A stretch of 64,000 nucleotides of DNA from Microbacterium sorbitolivorans (GCF_003327285.1 NZ_KZ848478.1:1-64000); one strand, 5' to 3'. Counted from the stretch's first letter, positions 34,656 through 43,854 are shown. The notes: generated by a model from the letters alone, not told the origin. Program-made: numbers and translations.

Positions 34656-35126
34656 ATGACTGCTGAACAGATTCCGTGGCGCGTCGTCGTTGGTTGCGAC
34701 GACGCCGGATACGACTACAAGGAACGCCTCAAGCGCGACCTGCTCGAGGATCCGCGTGTTGCCAGCGTCGTCGATGTTGGCGTCGACGCCGACGGTCACA
34801 CGGCCTACCCGCACGTCGCCGTGGATGCCGCTCGACTCGTGGGCAGCGGCGAGGCGGATCGCGCGATCCTCATTTGTGGAACGGGCCTTGGCGTCGCCAT
34901 CGCGGCGAACAAGGTGCCCGGGATCCGCGCCGTGACCGCGCACGACTCGTTCTCGGTCGAGCGGTCGGTGCTCTCGAACGACGCCCAGGTGCTCTGCATG
35001 GGGCAGCGGGTCGTGGGTATCGAGGTCGCCCGCCGGATGGCGCGCGAGTGGCTCGGTTACCGTTTCGATCCGACGAGCGCCTCCAAGGCGAAGGTCGACG
35101 CGATCTGCGAGTACGAAGGCGCCTAA
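34656..35126 (+). CDS. derI: RpiB-like D-erythrulose-4-phosphate isomerase
   Basis: A 156-residue RpiB/LacAB-family aldose-ketose isomerase. It has [20 protein letters not shown] and the catalytic-site [19 protein letters not shown], then [18 protein letters not shown]. The CDDAGY start, in place of the usual GSDHAG of ribose-5-phosphate isomerase B, is the pattern of DerI-type enzymes that turn D-erythrulose 4-phosphate into D-erythrose 4-phosphate for the pentose-phosphate pool. The sequence plus the kinase upstream supports that role. A second ribose-5-phosphate isomerase is the fallback. Confidence 0.7.
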   Translation: MTAEQIPWRVVVGCDDAGYDYKERLKRDLLEDPRVASVVDVGVDADGHTAYPHVAVDAARLVGSGEADRAILICGTGLGVAIAANKVPGIRAVTAHDSFSVERSVLSNDAQVLCMGQRVVGIEVARRMAREWLGYRFDPTSASKAKVDAICEYEGA

Positions 35127-35131
35127 CCCTT

Positions 35132-35314
35132 GCGGGATGCGTTCGTGTCATTCTGGCCTTCAGGGATGCCGTCGTGTCGTTCTGAGCGATCAGAACGACA
35201 CGAACGCATCCCTGGGGCGCGTTATCGCACGAACGCATCCCTGGGGCGCGTTATCGCACGAACGCATCCCTGGGGCGCGTTATCGCACGAACGCATCCCG
35301 CAAGGCGCGATTAG
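35132..35314. repeat. Palindromic repeat, right copy flanking the tetritol cassette, with 29-bp tandem array
   Basis: Starting CGGGATGCGTTCGTGTCATT, it repeats the structure of 29219-29338. Here the terminal unit CACGAACGCATCCCTGGGGC (continuing GCGTTATCG) is tandemly expanded: three exact 29-bp copies (35199-35227, 35228-35256, 35257-35285) and a diverged fourth to 35314. It touches the stop codon of the GMC gene just as the left copy touches the SorC stop. Confidence 0.88.
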
Positions 35315-37338
35315 CGCGGCCAGCGCTCCATTAGGCGCGTGGCTACGCGTAACGAATTCGCCGTGATCGTCAGCGTCGGGTTGACCGATCCGTTGGTCGG
35401 GTGCAGCGACGAATCGGCGACATAGATGCGCTTCGTGCCGTAGAGCCTGCCCTCGGGGCTCGTGGCGCCCGAGGTCTCTGACGCACTCATCCGCGCGGTG
35501 CCGCACGAGTGCTCGCCCGCAGCCGACACGGTCGCCCCGCCGCGCTCTTGCACGCGCACATTCCGCGCGCCCGCGGCCTCGAGCCACCGGGATCCCTGCT
35601 CGCCCATACCTCGCTCGATATCAAGCGACAGCGGGTGGGAGAGCTTGCGCAGACTTGCGCCCGGGCGGCCCCAGCGGTCGCGGATCGTCGGCGCGAGTCC
35701 CACGGCCGAGCCAATGGCGGGGATCTCCTGGCCCATGCCAAAGATGCCGAACAGGTTCGCGCGCCCCGTGCGCATCCACTCCTTGTGCTCGCTGCCCCAT
35801 CGGGCGACTCCGGGTGCGGGGGCTCCCGCCGAGGTGAGGGGCAGGAAGCCCATGACGTCGACGAGCACGCCGCCGCCGTAGCCGATCGTGTCGCCGTGCA
35901 CGTGGTCGAGCGTCGCGACCGAGTGCCCGGGGCCGATGAATGGCTTGACCGGTTCATCGACATCGCCGAAGATCGTCGCGGTGCGGTGGTCGTGCAGGCC
36001 TTGGCCGAGATGCTCGTTGCCGAGACCGCTGGCGAGCAGCAGCCGCGGCGTCTCGACCGCACCGGCCGACACAACGACCACGTCGGCGCGCACCGTCACC
36101 TCGCGCGGCGACGTCGACGCGTCGACCATGAGCACGACCTCGGCGCTGCCGGATCCGTCGCGCACCTCGATCGCCTCCGCGTCCTGCAGGAGGCGAGCAC
36201 CGTCCGCGACCGCGCGGGCGATTAGCGTGTTGTGGGCGCCGTTCTTGGCGTTCACGGGGCACGCGTGGCCCACACACTGCGGGCATCGCACGCAGGCGGG
36301 GCGGCCGTCGTTCGGCACCGAGTTGATCGAGAGCGGGATCGGACCCCATCCCCAGCCGAGGCGATCGGCGCCCGCGGCGAGAAGCTCGCGCGCGGGCTCG
36401 GTGCCCATCGGGGGCATCGGATATCCGCGGGTACGCGGGGTACGCGCCGTGAGGGCGCCCTCCTCGCCCGCGACTCCGAGCTCCCACTCGGCGCGCGTGT
36501 AGAACGGCTCCATCTCGTCATAGTCGACGGGCCAATCGGCGAGCGTGGATCCCTCGGGGGTGCCGTAGATGCTCGCCATGCGGAAGTCTTCGGGGAAGAA
36601 CCGCCACGCCATTCCCTGCCAGACGCGGGTGCCGCCGCCCAGCGCGTCCGCGTTGAGGCCGTAGGGGCCGGCATCTCCGGTGCTCTCGACGCGTCGCCCG
36701 TTGCCCTCTTCGTCGCGCAGCTCGCGCGGATAACCAGGCCCCGGGCCGACCGTCGGCCAGAACAGCGCGTTGCGCTTGCCGTGTAGGTGGTCACCGCGCA
36801 GCTCGGCGTTCGTTTTCGCGGGCGTGCGCTCGACGAGCAGCACGCTCTTGCCCGCCTCGGCGAGCACCCGCGCCGCGGATCCGCCGCCCGGGCCGCTACC
36901 GATCACGATCGCGTCGTAGCTCGCTTCGAGCGCGTCCGACGCGATGCTCGGCAGCGGATCCGGTTCGACCGGCACGACCCCTTCGGGGATCGCGTGGTAC
37001 CCGACCATGCGGATGCCCTCGGGCTCAAGCTCGGGCCGGAGGGCGTAGTAGCCCTCCCAGCAGATGCGGCGCAGGGCCGCGAAGTCGTCCGAGACACCGG
37101 GCAGCGTTTCGGCCTCGCGTAGGATCTCGTCGCGCCCCGACTCGTCGAGGTCGAGGAAATTCCGCGCCTCGAGCCAGGCCGAGAACGTCTCGAGCCGCGG
37201 AAGAACATCGGGAAGGTCTCGCTGTGCTAGCGGATCCGCGAGGTACGCGCCCACGCCGCCGTCCCAGCCGGCGCGCCAGCCGTCGGCCGGGATGACCCGG
37301 TCGACAGCGGCGCGGAGGGCTGTGTCAGCGGCCCGCAA
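35311..37338 (-). CDS. GMC-family FAD-dependent oxidoreductase with N-terminal subunit-3-like domain
   Basis: A 675-residue flavoprotein. The N-terminal ~130 residues look like a gluconate-2-dehydrogenase subunit 3-like module (DRVIPADGWRAGW and so on). The GMC core begins DAIVIGSGPGGGSAARVLAE for FAD binding, with a Cys cluster CVRCPQCVGHACP in the middle. The C-terminal active site is HSCGTARM and NPTLTITANSLR. Such enzymes oxidise alcohols, sugars or cyclitols. The start is TTG 37338, overlapping the permease stop, with no better ATG or GTG in frame, so expression may depend on coupling. No signal peptide is seen. Its place at the end of an importer operon suggests it oxidises the imported polyol or sugar. 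Confidence 0.78.
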   Translation of the reverse strand: MRAADTALRAAVDRVIPADGWRAGWDGGVGAYLADPLAQRDLPDVLPRLETFSAWLEARNFLDLDESGRDEILREAETLPGVSDDFAALRRICWEGYYALRPELEPEGIRMVGYHAIPEGVVPVEPDPLPSIASDALEASYDAIVIGSGPGGGSAARVLAEAGKSVLLVERTPAKTNAELRGDHLHGKRNALFWPTVGPGPGYPRELRDEEGNGRRVESTGDAGPYGLNADALGGGTRVWQGMAWRFFPEDFRMASIYGTPEGSTLADWPVDYDEMEPFYTRAEWELGVAGEEGALTARTPRTRGYPMPPMGTEPARELLAAGADRLGWGWGPIPLSINSVPNDGRPACVRCPQCVGHACPVNAKNGAHNTLIARAVADGARLLQDAEAIEVRDGSGSAEVVLMVDASTSPREVTVRADVVVVSAGAVETPRLLLASGLGNEHLGQGLHDHRTATIFGDVDEPVKPFIGPGHSVATLDHVHGDTIGYGGGVLVDVMGFLPLTSAGAPAPGVARWGSEHKEWMRTGRANLFGIFGMGQEIPAIGSAVGLAPTIRDRWGRPGASLRKLSHPLSLDIERGMGEQGSRWLEAAGARNVRVQERGGATVSAAGEHSCGTARMSASETSGATSPEGRLYGTKRIYVADSSLHPTNGSVNPTLTITANSLRVATRLMERWPR

Positions 37339-38191
37339 GGGATCCGCCGATGCCGCCGACGCTGAAGTACTTGTTCAGCACGGCGAAGAGGATCACGGGC
37401 GGCAGCATCGCGATGACGGCGACCGCCATGACGAGGCCCCAGTTGGTCGCGTTCTGCTGGAAGAACGACTGGAGGCCGACCGAGAGGGTGAAGCTCGTGT
37501 CCGAGCGGATGAACACGAGGACCACGAGGTAGTCGTTCCAGGCGAGCAGGAACGAGAAGATCGCGGTCGAGAGCACACCGGGCAGCGAGTTACGCAGCAC
37601 GATGCGGAGGAAGCCGCCGAAGAGGCTCGCCCCGTCGATCCACGCCGCCTCCTCGAGGGCGATCGGGATCGAGTCGTAGTACGCCGCCATCATCCAGATC
37701 GCGACCGACATCGTCGAGCCGACGTAGATGATCGTGAGGCCAACGAGGTTGTCGACGAGGTTCATCTTCGCGAAGAGGATGAACAGCGGGATCACGGCGG
37801 TGACGACCGGCAACGACTGGATAATGAACAGCAGCAGCGAGTAGCCCGACACGAGCTTGCCGCGGCCGCGCGAGAGCACGTAGCCCGCGGGGGCGGCGAC
37901 GGCGACTGAGACGATCACGGTCGCGAGCGTGACCGTGAGGCTGTTGCGCAGCCACGGGAGCACGTTCGTCTCCGAGAAGATCTTGATGTAGTTCTCGAGC
38001 GTGAAGCTCGTCGCCGAGCTGCCGAGGGACGGCTGCGTCGACAGGTACAGCACGCCCGCGATGGGCACGATGACGACGGCGGTGATGACGAGCAGCGCCG
38101 AGAACTTCCACCAGCGGCCCCGCAGCTGCGCGTCGGTCGCGATGCGGTGACGGTGGCGCGGGGGAACGACGAGGGTCTGTGTTGCGCTCAT
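37325..38191 (-). CDS. ABC sugar transporter permease, MalG type
   Basis: A 288-residue permease with six membrane helices and the EAA loop ALEEAAWIDGASLFGGFLRI. It starts with a basic stretch and ends KYFSVGGIGGSLAGR. It overlaps both the upstream permease (start 38191 against stop 38188) and the downstream GMC gene, marking one polycistron. The partner ATPase is not encoded in the window. Confidence 0.9.
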   Translation of the reverse strand: MSATQTLVVPPRHRHRIATDAQLRGRWWKFSALLVITAVVIVPIAGVLYLSTQPSLGSSATSFTLENYIKIFSETNVLPWLRNSLTVTLATVIVSVAVAAPAGYVLSRGRGKLVSGYSLLLFIIQSLPVVTAVIPLFILFAKMNLVDNLVGLTIIYVGSTMSVAIWMMAAYYDSIPIALEEAAWIDGASLFGGFLRIVLRNSLPGVLSTAIFSFLLAWNDYLVVLVFIRSDTSFTLSVGLQSFFQQNATNWGLVMAVAVIAMLPPVILFAVLNKYFSVGGIGGSLAGR

Positions 38192-39156
38192 TCGACCGCC
38201 GCCTTCTGTACGCCCTTAAAGAGCACGACCGAGATGACCACGAGCACGATCGTCATGAGGAACGCGATCGCGACGCCGGGCCCGGTGCGGAACTCGAGGA
38301 ACACCGTCTGGTACGCCTTGACGACGAGGGTCTGCGTCGCGTTCACAGGGCCACCATGCGTCAGCAGGAAGACCGTCGGGAAGTCGTTGACGCAGAAGAT
38401 CGTCATGAGGATCCAGCTGATGTACGTCGAGCGGGCCGTGAGCGGCAGGGTCATGTGGCGGAACATCTGCCACCCCGTCGCGCCGTCGACGCGGGCCGCC
38501 TCGTAGACGTTGGTGTCGACCGAGGCGAGGGCCGCGCTCATCATCATCATCATGAACGGGAAGCTGATCCAGACCTTGAACACGCACACGACGATCTGTG
38601 CGAGCAGCGGATCCGCGAGGAAGAGCACGTTTCCGAAACCGAGCGCCTTCGCGAGCACGGGCAGGGGGCTCTGCGGGGTCGCGACGAGCCAGTTCCAGGC
38701 CGTCGCCGACACGACCGTGGGAACGACCCACGGCAGCAGCAGGAGCACCTTGAAGAAGCCGCCGAGCGGCACCTTGCCGCGCAGCAGCAACGCGACGCCG
38801 AGGCCGACGGCCCAGCTGCCGAAGACGCCGACGAGCGTGAAGACGAGGGTGAAGCGGGCCGAGGCCCAGAACGACGGGTCGGTGAGCACCGAGGTGTAGT
38901 TCTTGAGGCCGATGAAGTCGCCCGAGGCGATGAGGTCGCCGTTTCGCAGCGACTGAATGCCGGCGTAGATGACCGGGTAGGCGTTCAGCAGCAGGACGAG
39001 GATGATCGACGGGAGCACGAGGAACGTCAGCGTGCGCGCGCGGCCCGGCGCGATGCCGCGGCGGCGGGATCCGGGCGGTCTGCCCGATCCGCCGACGCCG
39101 ACACCGCGCCGCGCTCGCTCCATCGACCCCGCGAAAGTGGAGGAGGAGGTCGTCAT
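38188..39156 (-). CDS. ABC sugar transporter permease, MalF type
   Basis: A 322-residue permease with six to seven membrane helices and the EAA loop YEAARVDGATGWQMFRHMTLP. The N-terminus is rich in Gly, Arg and Pro, then FLVLPSIILVLLLNAYPVIY is the first membrane span. It lies between the binding-protein gene (10 bases away) and the MalG-type permease, with which it overlaps by four bases. Confidence 0.9.
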   Translation of the reverse strand: MTTSSSTFAGSMERARRGVGVGGSGRPPGSRRRGIAPGRARTLTFLVLPSIILVLLLNAYPVIYAGIQSLRNGDLIASGDFIGLKNYTSVLTDPSFWASARFTLVFTLVGVFGSWAVGLGVALLLRGKVPLGGFFKVLLLLPWVVPTVVSATAWNWLVATPQSPLPVLAKALGFGNVLFLADPLLAQIVVCVFKVWISFPFMMMMMSAALASVDTNVYEAARVDGATGWQMFRHMTLPLTARSTYISWILMTIFCVNDFPTVFLLTHGGPVNATQTLVVKAYQTVFLEFRTGPGVAIAFLMTIVLVVISVVLFKGVQKAAVE

Positions 39157-39166
39157 GGTGATGTTC

Positions 39167-40483
39167 CTAGGCCGTGGCCTCGAGCGCCTTCTGCAGCGTC
39201 TCGAGCGCGTCCTTCGCGCCCGCCTGGCCCGAGTAGATCGACTGCGTGAACGCGTCCATCGCCGGGGTGCCGTCGACCTTCGTGACGCCGAGGAACAGCG
39301 AGCTGCCGCCCCAGGTCTGAGCGATCGGCTGCCACTCCTCGATGATCTTGACGGCGTTGGGGTCGGAGCGGAACTCGTCGGTCTCGGCGATCGACTTCAG
39401 CGGCGGCAGGCCGATGCCCGTGTGCTCCGTCCAAAGCGGCGCCATGTTCTGGTAGTAGTACGTGAGGAAGTCCTCCGACGCCGACTGGTCGGGGGTGTTC
39501 GTGTACATCATGATGCTGTTCGGGAAGTACAGCGAACCCTTGTCGCCGTGCGGGCCCGCGAGGGGGCTGACGACCTCGAGCTCGGCCGCGACATCGCCGC
39601 CGACGTTCGCGGCGAGGCCCGCGCCGTCCCAGCCCATGCCGAAGAGGTGCTCGCGCCACTGCGTCTGCACGTTGTCGCTCGTGTAGCTGACGGTGCCGGG
39701 GTCGACGTAGCCCTTCGAGACCATCTCGAGCACGAACTCCATCGCCTCGATGTTGGCGTCGGTGACGACCTCGGGCTGCTGGTCGGCGTTGAACAGGCCA
39801 CCGCCGTTGTTGATCATGAAGCTCGTGAGGATGTGGCCGCCCGTGAAGCTACCGGCACCCGCGCCGACGCCGAAGGCGTAGGCGCCGATCGCCTTGAGCT
39901 TCTCGGCGGCGGCGAGGTAGCTGTCCCAGTCGGTCGGCACGTCGGCGCCGGCCTGCTCCATGAGCGCCTTGTTCATCCACATGACGCGCATGTCGAGGTT
40001 GTAGGGGATGGCGGCGTAGCCGCCCTCGACCTTCATCGCGTCGATCAGGCCGGGGAGGAAGTCGTCGTAGAGGCCGTTCGACTTCCACGACTCGAACAGC
40101 GCGTCGGCGTAGGCGATCTTGCCCTGTGACTCGAAGAGGAAAGCCTGCGTGCCACCGCCCGACGAGACGGCGGGGCCGGTGTTACTCGCGACGGCCGACG
40201 AGAACGTCTGCGTGAAGTTCGCCCACTGGATCTCCTGGTACGTGGCGCTGAAGTCGCCCGACGTGGGCTTCCAGGCCTCGGTGATCTTCTTGTCGAGCGG
40301 GTTGAACTCGGTGCCGCCCCAGGGCATGTTCCAGAACTTGAGGGTGTTTCCGCCGCCGCCCCCGCTTCCGCCGGATCCGCCGTCGGCCGAGCAGGCGACC
40401 AGCACCGCGGCTGCGGCGACGCCGCCCGCGATTGACAGGAATCCGCGTCGGGTGAAACCCGACCCTGATGTGATCGAAGACAT
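39167..40483 (-). CDS. Tat-exported sugar-binding lipoprotein of an ABC importer
   Basis: A 438-residue substrate-binding protein. The N-terminus reads FTRRGFLSIAGGVAAAAVLV followed by AC, i.e. a twin-arginine motif leading into a lipobox with Cys near residue 31, so it is probably exported folded by Tat and lipidated. A Gly/Ser linker follows. The mature part has MalE-class features NTLKFWNMPWGG and EGGYAAIPYNLDMRVMWMNK. GGAAGGAAG precedes ATG 40483; a longer start at 40513 would put extra residues before the Tat motif. It heads the importer-GMC operon. Confidence 0.88.
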   Translation of the reverse strand: MSSITSGSGFTRRGFLSIAGGVAAAAVLVACSADGGSGGSGGGGGNTLKFWNMPWGGTEFNPLDKKITEAWKPTSGDFSATYQEIQWANFTQTFSSAVASNTGPAVSSGGGTQAFLFESQGKIAYADALFESWKSNGLYDDFLPGLIDAMKVEGGYAAIPYNLDMRVMWMNKALMEQAGADVPTDWDSYLAAAEKLKAIGAYAFGVGAGAGSFTGGHILTSFMINNGGGLFNADQQPEVVTDANIEAMEFVLEMVSKGYVDPGTVSYTSDNVQTQWREHLFGMGWDGAGLAANVGGDVAAELEVVSPLAGPHGDKGSLYFPNSIMMYTNTPDQSASEDFLTYYYQNMAPLWTEHTGIGLPPLKSIAETDEFRSDPNAVKIIEEWQPIAQTWGGSSLFLGVTKVDGTPAMDAFTQSIYSGQAGAKDALETLQKALEATA

Positions 40484-40587
40484 GCTGTGCTTCCTTCCCA
40501 CCGCTCGGGTCATTCCGAGCGTCGTTCTTCGTCGAACCGTGGCGAAAATCCTCGCCGCAGGGGCCCCTCAGCGTTGAGTGGTGATCC

Positions 40588-40617
40588 ATGTCTAGTCGAC
40601 ATTGTTGGGAGCGTCAA
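40588..40617 (-). promoter_or_regulatory. Promoter with operator-like dyad ahead of the second sugar importer
   Basis: On the minus strand TTGACG (40617-40612) and TAGACA (40594-40589) are 17 bases apart. The dyad ATGTCTAGTCGACAT (40588-40602) covers the -10 box, an ideal repressor position, but no regulator gene adjoins this operon. Confidence 0.6.
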
Positions 40618-40632
40618 CCATTCTGGGCGGGG

Positions 40633-43600
40633 TTACGAGAGCAGCTCCCGGTAGTCGTCGCTCGTGAGCGTCGAGGTCACGTCGCCGCTCAGCACATCGT
40701 CGAAGAGACGGCGCTTCTTTTCCTGCAGGTCGCGCACCTTTTGTTCGATCGTGCCGGCCGAGATGAGCCGGTAGACCATGACGGGTTTGTCTTGCCCGAT
40801 GCGGTGCGCGCGGTCGATCGCCTGCTCCTCGGCGGCGGGGTTCCACCACGGGTCGAGCAGGATCACGTAGTCGGCGGCCGTGAGGTTCAGCCCCGTGCCG
40901 CCCGCCTTCAGCGAGATGAAGAACGCCGGATCCTCGCCGTTCGTGAACCGCTCGACCATGCGGCTACGGGCGCGCGCGGTCGTGGATCCGTCGAGGTACG
41001 AGAAGCGCAGCCCCTTCTTCTCGGCGACCTCGGCCGCGCGGCCGAGGAAGTCGGTGAACTGGCTGAACACGAGGGCGCGGTGGCCGTCGGCCGTGATCTC
41101 GTCGAGGAGGTCGGCGAGCGCCGTGAGCTTCGCGCTCGTGACGCCCGGCAGATCGGCGGCGTCGCCGAACGCCGGATCGAGCGCCTCGCGCCGCAGCCGC
41201 GTGAGCGAGGCGAGGATCTGGATCTGGTTCTTCTTCACGTCGTCGAGCAGCCCGAGGAGCTTCTGCTGCTCGCGGCGGAAGCGCCGCTCGTAGGCGCGCA
41301 TATGCGTGGGGTGCAGGGGAACCTCGAGCACCTGCACCGTCTTGGGCGGCAGCTCGGGCGCGACCTGCTCCTTCGTGCGCCGCAGCAGGAAGGGGCGGAT
41401 CCGCTGGCGCAGGACCTCGAGCCGGCGCGAGTTGCCGTCTTTGCTGATGGCCTTCGAGTACTGCTCGCGGAAGCTCTCGCGGGTGCCGAGCAGGCCAGGG
41501 GTCGCGAGCGAGGCGAGGGCGTAGAGCTCCATGAGGTTGTTCTCGAGCGGGGTGCCGCTCACTGCGAACACCGTCGGAGCGCCGACGAGGGCGGCCGCGG
41601 CGTAGCCCTTCGACGACGAGTTCTTGACGTTCTGCGCCTCGTCGAGCACGAGCACGCGCACGCCGAGCTCGCGGAACTGCTCGGCATCGAGCCGCAGAAT
41701 CGCGTAGCTCGTGACGATGAGCGATGCGCCCTCGGCAGCCTCTGCGACGCTCGTGCCGCGCTTGGTGCTCGTCGACGTGAGGCCCACGACCGGCAGCTCG
41801 GGCGCGAAACGCTCGGCCTCGGCGAGCCAGTGGCCGACGACGCTCGTCGGGGTGACGACGAGGAAGCGGGCGCCGGGCTCGTCGAGCCGCGCGTGCTCGA
41901 GCGCCGCGAGGATCTGCACCGTCTTGCCGAGGCCCATGTCGTCGGCGAGGATGCCGCCCAGCCGGTGCCGGCGCAGGAAGTCGAGCCAGCTGTAGCCCGC
42001 CTGCTGGTAGTCGCGCAGCGTCGCCCGGAACGACGCGGGCGCCTCGACGGGCGTCACGGCGTCGTCGCCGAGCGCGCGCATCGCGTCGAGCCACCGCGTG
42101 TGCTGGGCGTCGAGCACGCCGATCTCGGCGAGCTCGTACCAGAGGTCGAATTGGTAGCGCGGGATCGAGGGCTTGTCCGGCGGATCGTCGCGCAGCGCCT
42201 TCGCCTCGGTCAGGACGTCGCGGAGCCGCGCGAAGTTCTCGTCAACGAGCGGGAACACCGTGCCGCTCAGCAGCCGGAAGTAGGTCTGGCCACGCGACAG
42301 GGCGCGGATGAGCTTGCTCGACGACACCGGCTCGCCCTGGATCGTCACGACGATCTCGAGCTCGAACCAGTCTTCGCCCGAGGGGCTGACGCCAAAGCTG
42401 ATCTGCGGCGCCTCGGTCGCGAACTCGAGCGCGGGCACCTCGTCGTGCGCCTCGATTCTGAGGCCCTCGACCTCGCGGATCGCGGGGAGCACGTGCGCGA
42501 GGAACTCGACCGTCTGATCGCGGTCGAGGTCGACCGCGGGGAAGAGCGGGTCGGCCCGGCGGCGGCGCAGCAGCGGCGCCCACCGGCCTGCCGCGCGCTC
42601 GACGGCCTGGATCAGCTCGCGCTCGGCCGCGCGGTCGCGGCGGGCGCCGGGCTCGTACTCCCACTCCCAGTAGAGCCGCGCGACGGGCCCGGCGTTCGCG
42701 AGCGCGAGCACGAGCTCGGGCCGGGGCGCCGCCGGAACGTCGAAGCTCTCGTCGCTCGAGACGAGGGGCGCGACCTCGCGGAGGCCCGGCAGGTAGTCGT
42801 TCGCGAAGTCGGCGATGCGCGTCGCGGGGACCGAGAGGTGGCCCTTGCTGAAGAGCGCGTCCCACCCCGTCGTCGCGGGGCGCGAGAGCGGCAGGATCGC
42901 GTCGACCTCGCCGTCCGAGACCATCGCGAGCGCGGCGGTCGGCGCCCCGATCGGCAGCAGCGTGAAGCCCTCGTCGAGGTCGCGGATGCGCGCCTCGACC
43001 CACAGCCGCTCGCCCGACACCCTCAGGTCGACGACCGCCTCGCGCGACTCCTGCTCCATCCCGACCACCCGCTGCGCCGACGAGTCGGCGACGAACTCGA
43101 CGCCCGCGTCGTGCGCCGCCAGCAGCGCGTCCCACAGCCCGGGGGAGGGGGTCGCATCGAGTCGGATCCAATCGGGCAGCCCCCACGACTGCTCGTAGCC
43201 GCCGGGGCCGCGCCGGATCCGCTCGGCCGCGGCCGGGAAGTTGTGCCGCCCCTCGAACAGCCCCGCGATGTCGGCGAGGGCGCGCCAGCCCGCGTCGGGG
43301 TTCGTCGACTCGGCGACCGCCCGCCAGCCGATCCCCGACCGGATCCAGTTGCCCGCGGATCCGCGAGAACCCCGTACCGCGGGCCGGATCGCGATCCCCG
43401 CGCCCGCGGGGTCGCCGCCCGCGCTCTTACGGACGTCGAACAATAGCGCGATCGCGCCCGGCGGATCCGCATCGTCGAGGTCTTCGGAGGGCGAGATAAG
43501 GCCGCGCAGCGCGCGCTCCCACGGCTCGCCATCGGGCCGCTGTCGCGCCCCGCGGCCCACCCCGCCGACGCCGAAGGGCTGCTCGGACTCGGCGAGCGCG

Positions 43601-43854
43601 TAGAGCGCCGCGGCCGCGTGCGCGCACGCCGAGCGCGAGTCGTGGGTGCACCAGGTGTTGATGCGCCCCGAATCGTCCATCTCGATCTCGATGCTCAGCG
43701 CGCCGACGCTCACGAGCGCCGCCGAGAACACCCGCCCCGTCTCGGCCCGCAACACCCGCACCGGCAGCTGCGACAGGATCGCACGCCCATCGTCGGCATC
43801 TTCTTCCGTGAAGAGCGAGTCGACGAGCGCCTCGGTGAGCCGAATGGAGGTCAT
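40633..43854 (-). CDS. SNF2-family DEAD/DEAH helicase with SWIM zinc finger
   Basis: A 1073-residue Snf2/Swi2-like ATPase. A SWIM-type zinc finger lies near residues 65-85 (C-T-H-x6-C-A-H). A long middle region follows. The ATPase core (about 610-1060) has Walker A in ILADDMGLGKTVQILAALEH, the DEAQ box in VLVLDEAQNVKN, and motif VI in EQAIDRAHRIGQDKPVMVYR. Such proteins remodel or translocate on DNA and are common single genes in actinobacteria. It stands alone, separated by 40 bases from the lactate dehydrogenase gene. The substrate is unknown. Confidence 0.9.
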   Translation of the reverse strand: MTSIRLTEALVDSLFTEEDADDGRAILSQLPVRVLRAETGRVFSAALVSVGALSIEIEMDDSGRINTWCTHDSRSACAHAAAALYALAESEQPFGVGGVGRGARQRPDGEPWERALRGLISPSEDLDDADPPGAIALLFDVRKSAGGDPAGAGIAIRPAVRGSRGSAGNWIRSGIGWRAVAESTNPDAGWRALADIAGLFEGRHNFPAAAERIRRGPGGYEQSWGLPDWIRLDATPSPGLWDALLAAHDAGVEFVADSSAQRVVGMEQESREAVVDLRVSGERLWVEARIRDLDEGFTLLPIGAPTAALAMVSDGEVDAILPLSRPATTGWDALFSKGHLSVPATRIADFANDYLPGLREVAPLVSSDESFDVPAAPRPELVLALANAGPVARLYWEWEYEPGARRDRAAERELIQAVERAAGRWAPLLRRRRADPLFPAVDLDRDQTVEFLAHVLPAIREVEGLRIEAHDEVPALEFATEAPQISFGVSPSGEDWFELEIVVTIQGEPVSSSKLIRALSRGQTYFRLLSGTVFPLVDENFARLRDVLTEAKALRDDPPDKPSIPRYQFDLWYELAEIGVLDAQHTRWLDAMRALGDDAVTPVEAPASFRATLRDYQQAGYSWLDFLRRHRLGGILADDMGLGKTVQILAALEHARLDEPGARFLVVTPTSVVGHWLAEAERFAPELPVVGLTSTSTKRGTSVAEAAEGASLIVTSYAILRLDAEQFRELGVRVLVLDEAQNVKNSSSKGYAAAALVGAPTVFAVSGTPLENNLMELYALASLATPGLLGTRESFREQYSKAISKDGNSRRLEVLRQRIRPFLLRRTKEQVAPELPPKTVQVLEVPLHPTHMRAYERRFRREQQKLLGLLDDVKKNQIQILASLTRLRREALDPAFGDAADLPGVTSAKLTALADLLDEITADGHRALVFSQFTDFLGRAAEVAEKKGLRFSYLDGSTTARARSRMVERFTNGEDPAFFISLKAGGTGLNLTAADYVILLDPWWNPAAEEQAIDRAHRIGQDKPVMVYRLISAGTIEQKVRDLQEKKRRLFDDVLSGDVTSTLTSDDYRELLS

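Noticed and set aside
35199..35314. 29-bp repeats as a CRISPR array
   Set aside because: The units are directly adjacent with no spacers and no cas genes are near, so it is a tandem repeat.
29338..35314. The tetritol cassette as an integrative element or integron
   Set aside because: There is no integrase, attC-like site or transposase; only the flanking repeats are seen.
40588..43446. A 952-codon open frame opposite the SNF2 helicase
   Set aside because: Same reasoning: antisense to a gene with intact helicase motifs, low-complexity composition, no ribosome site.
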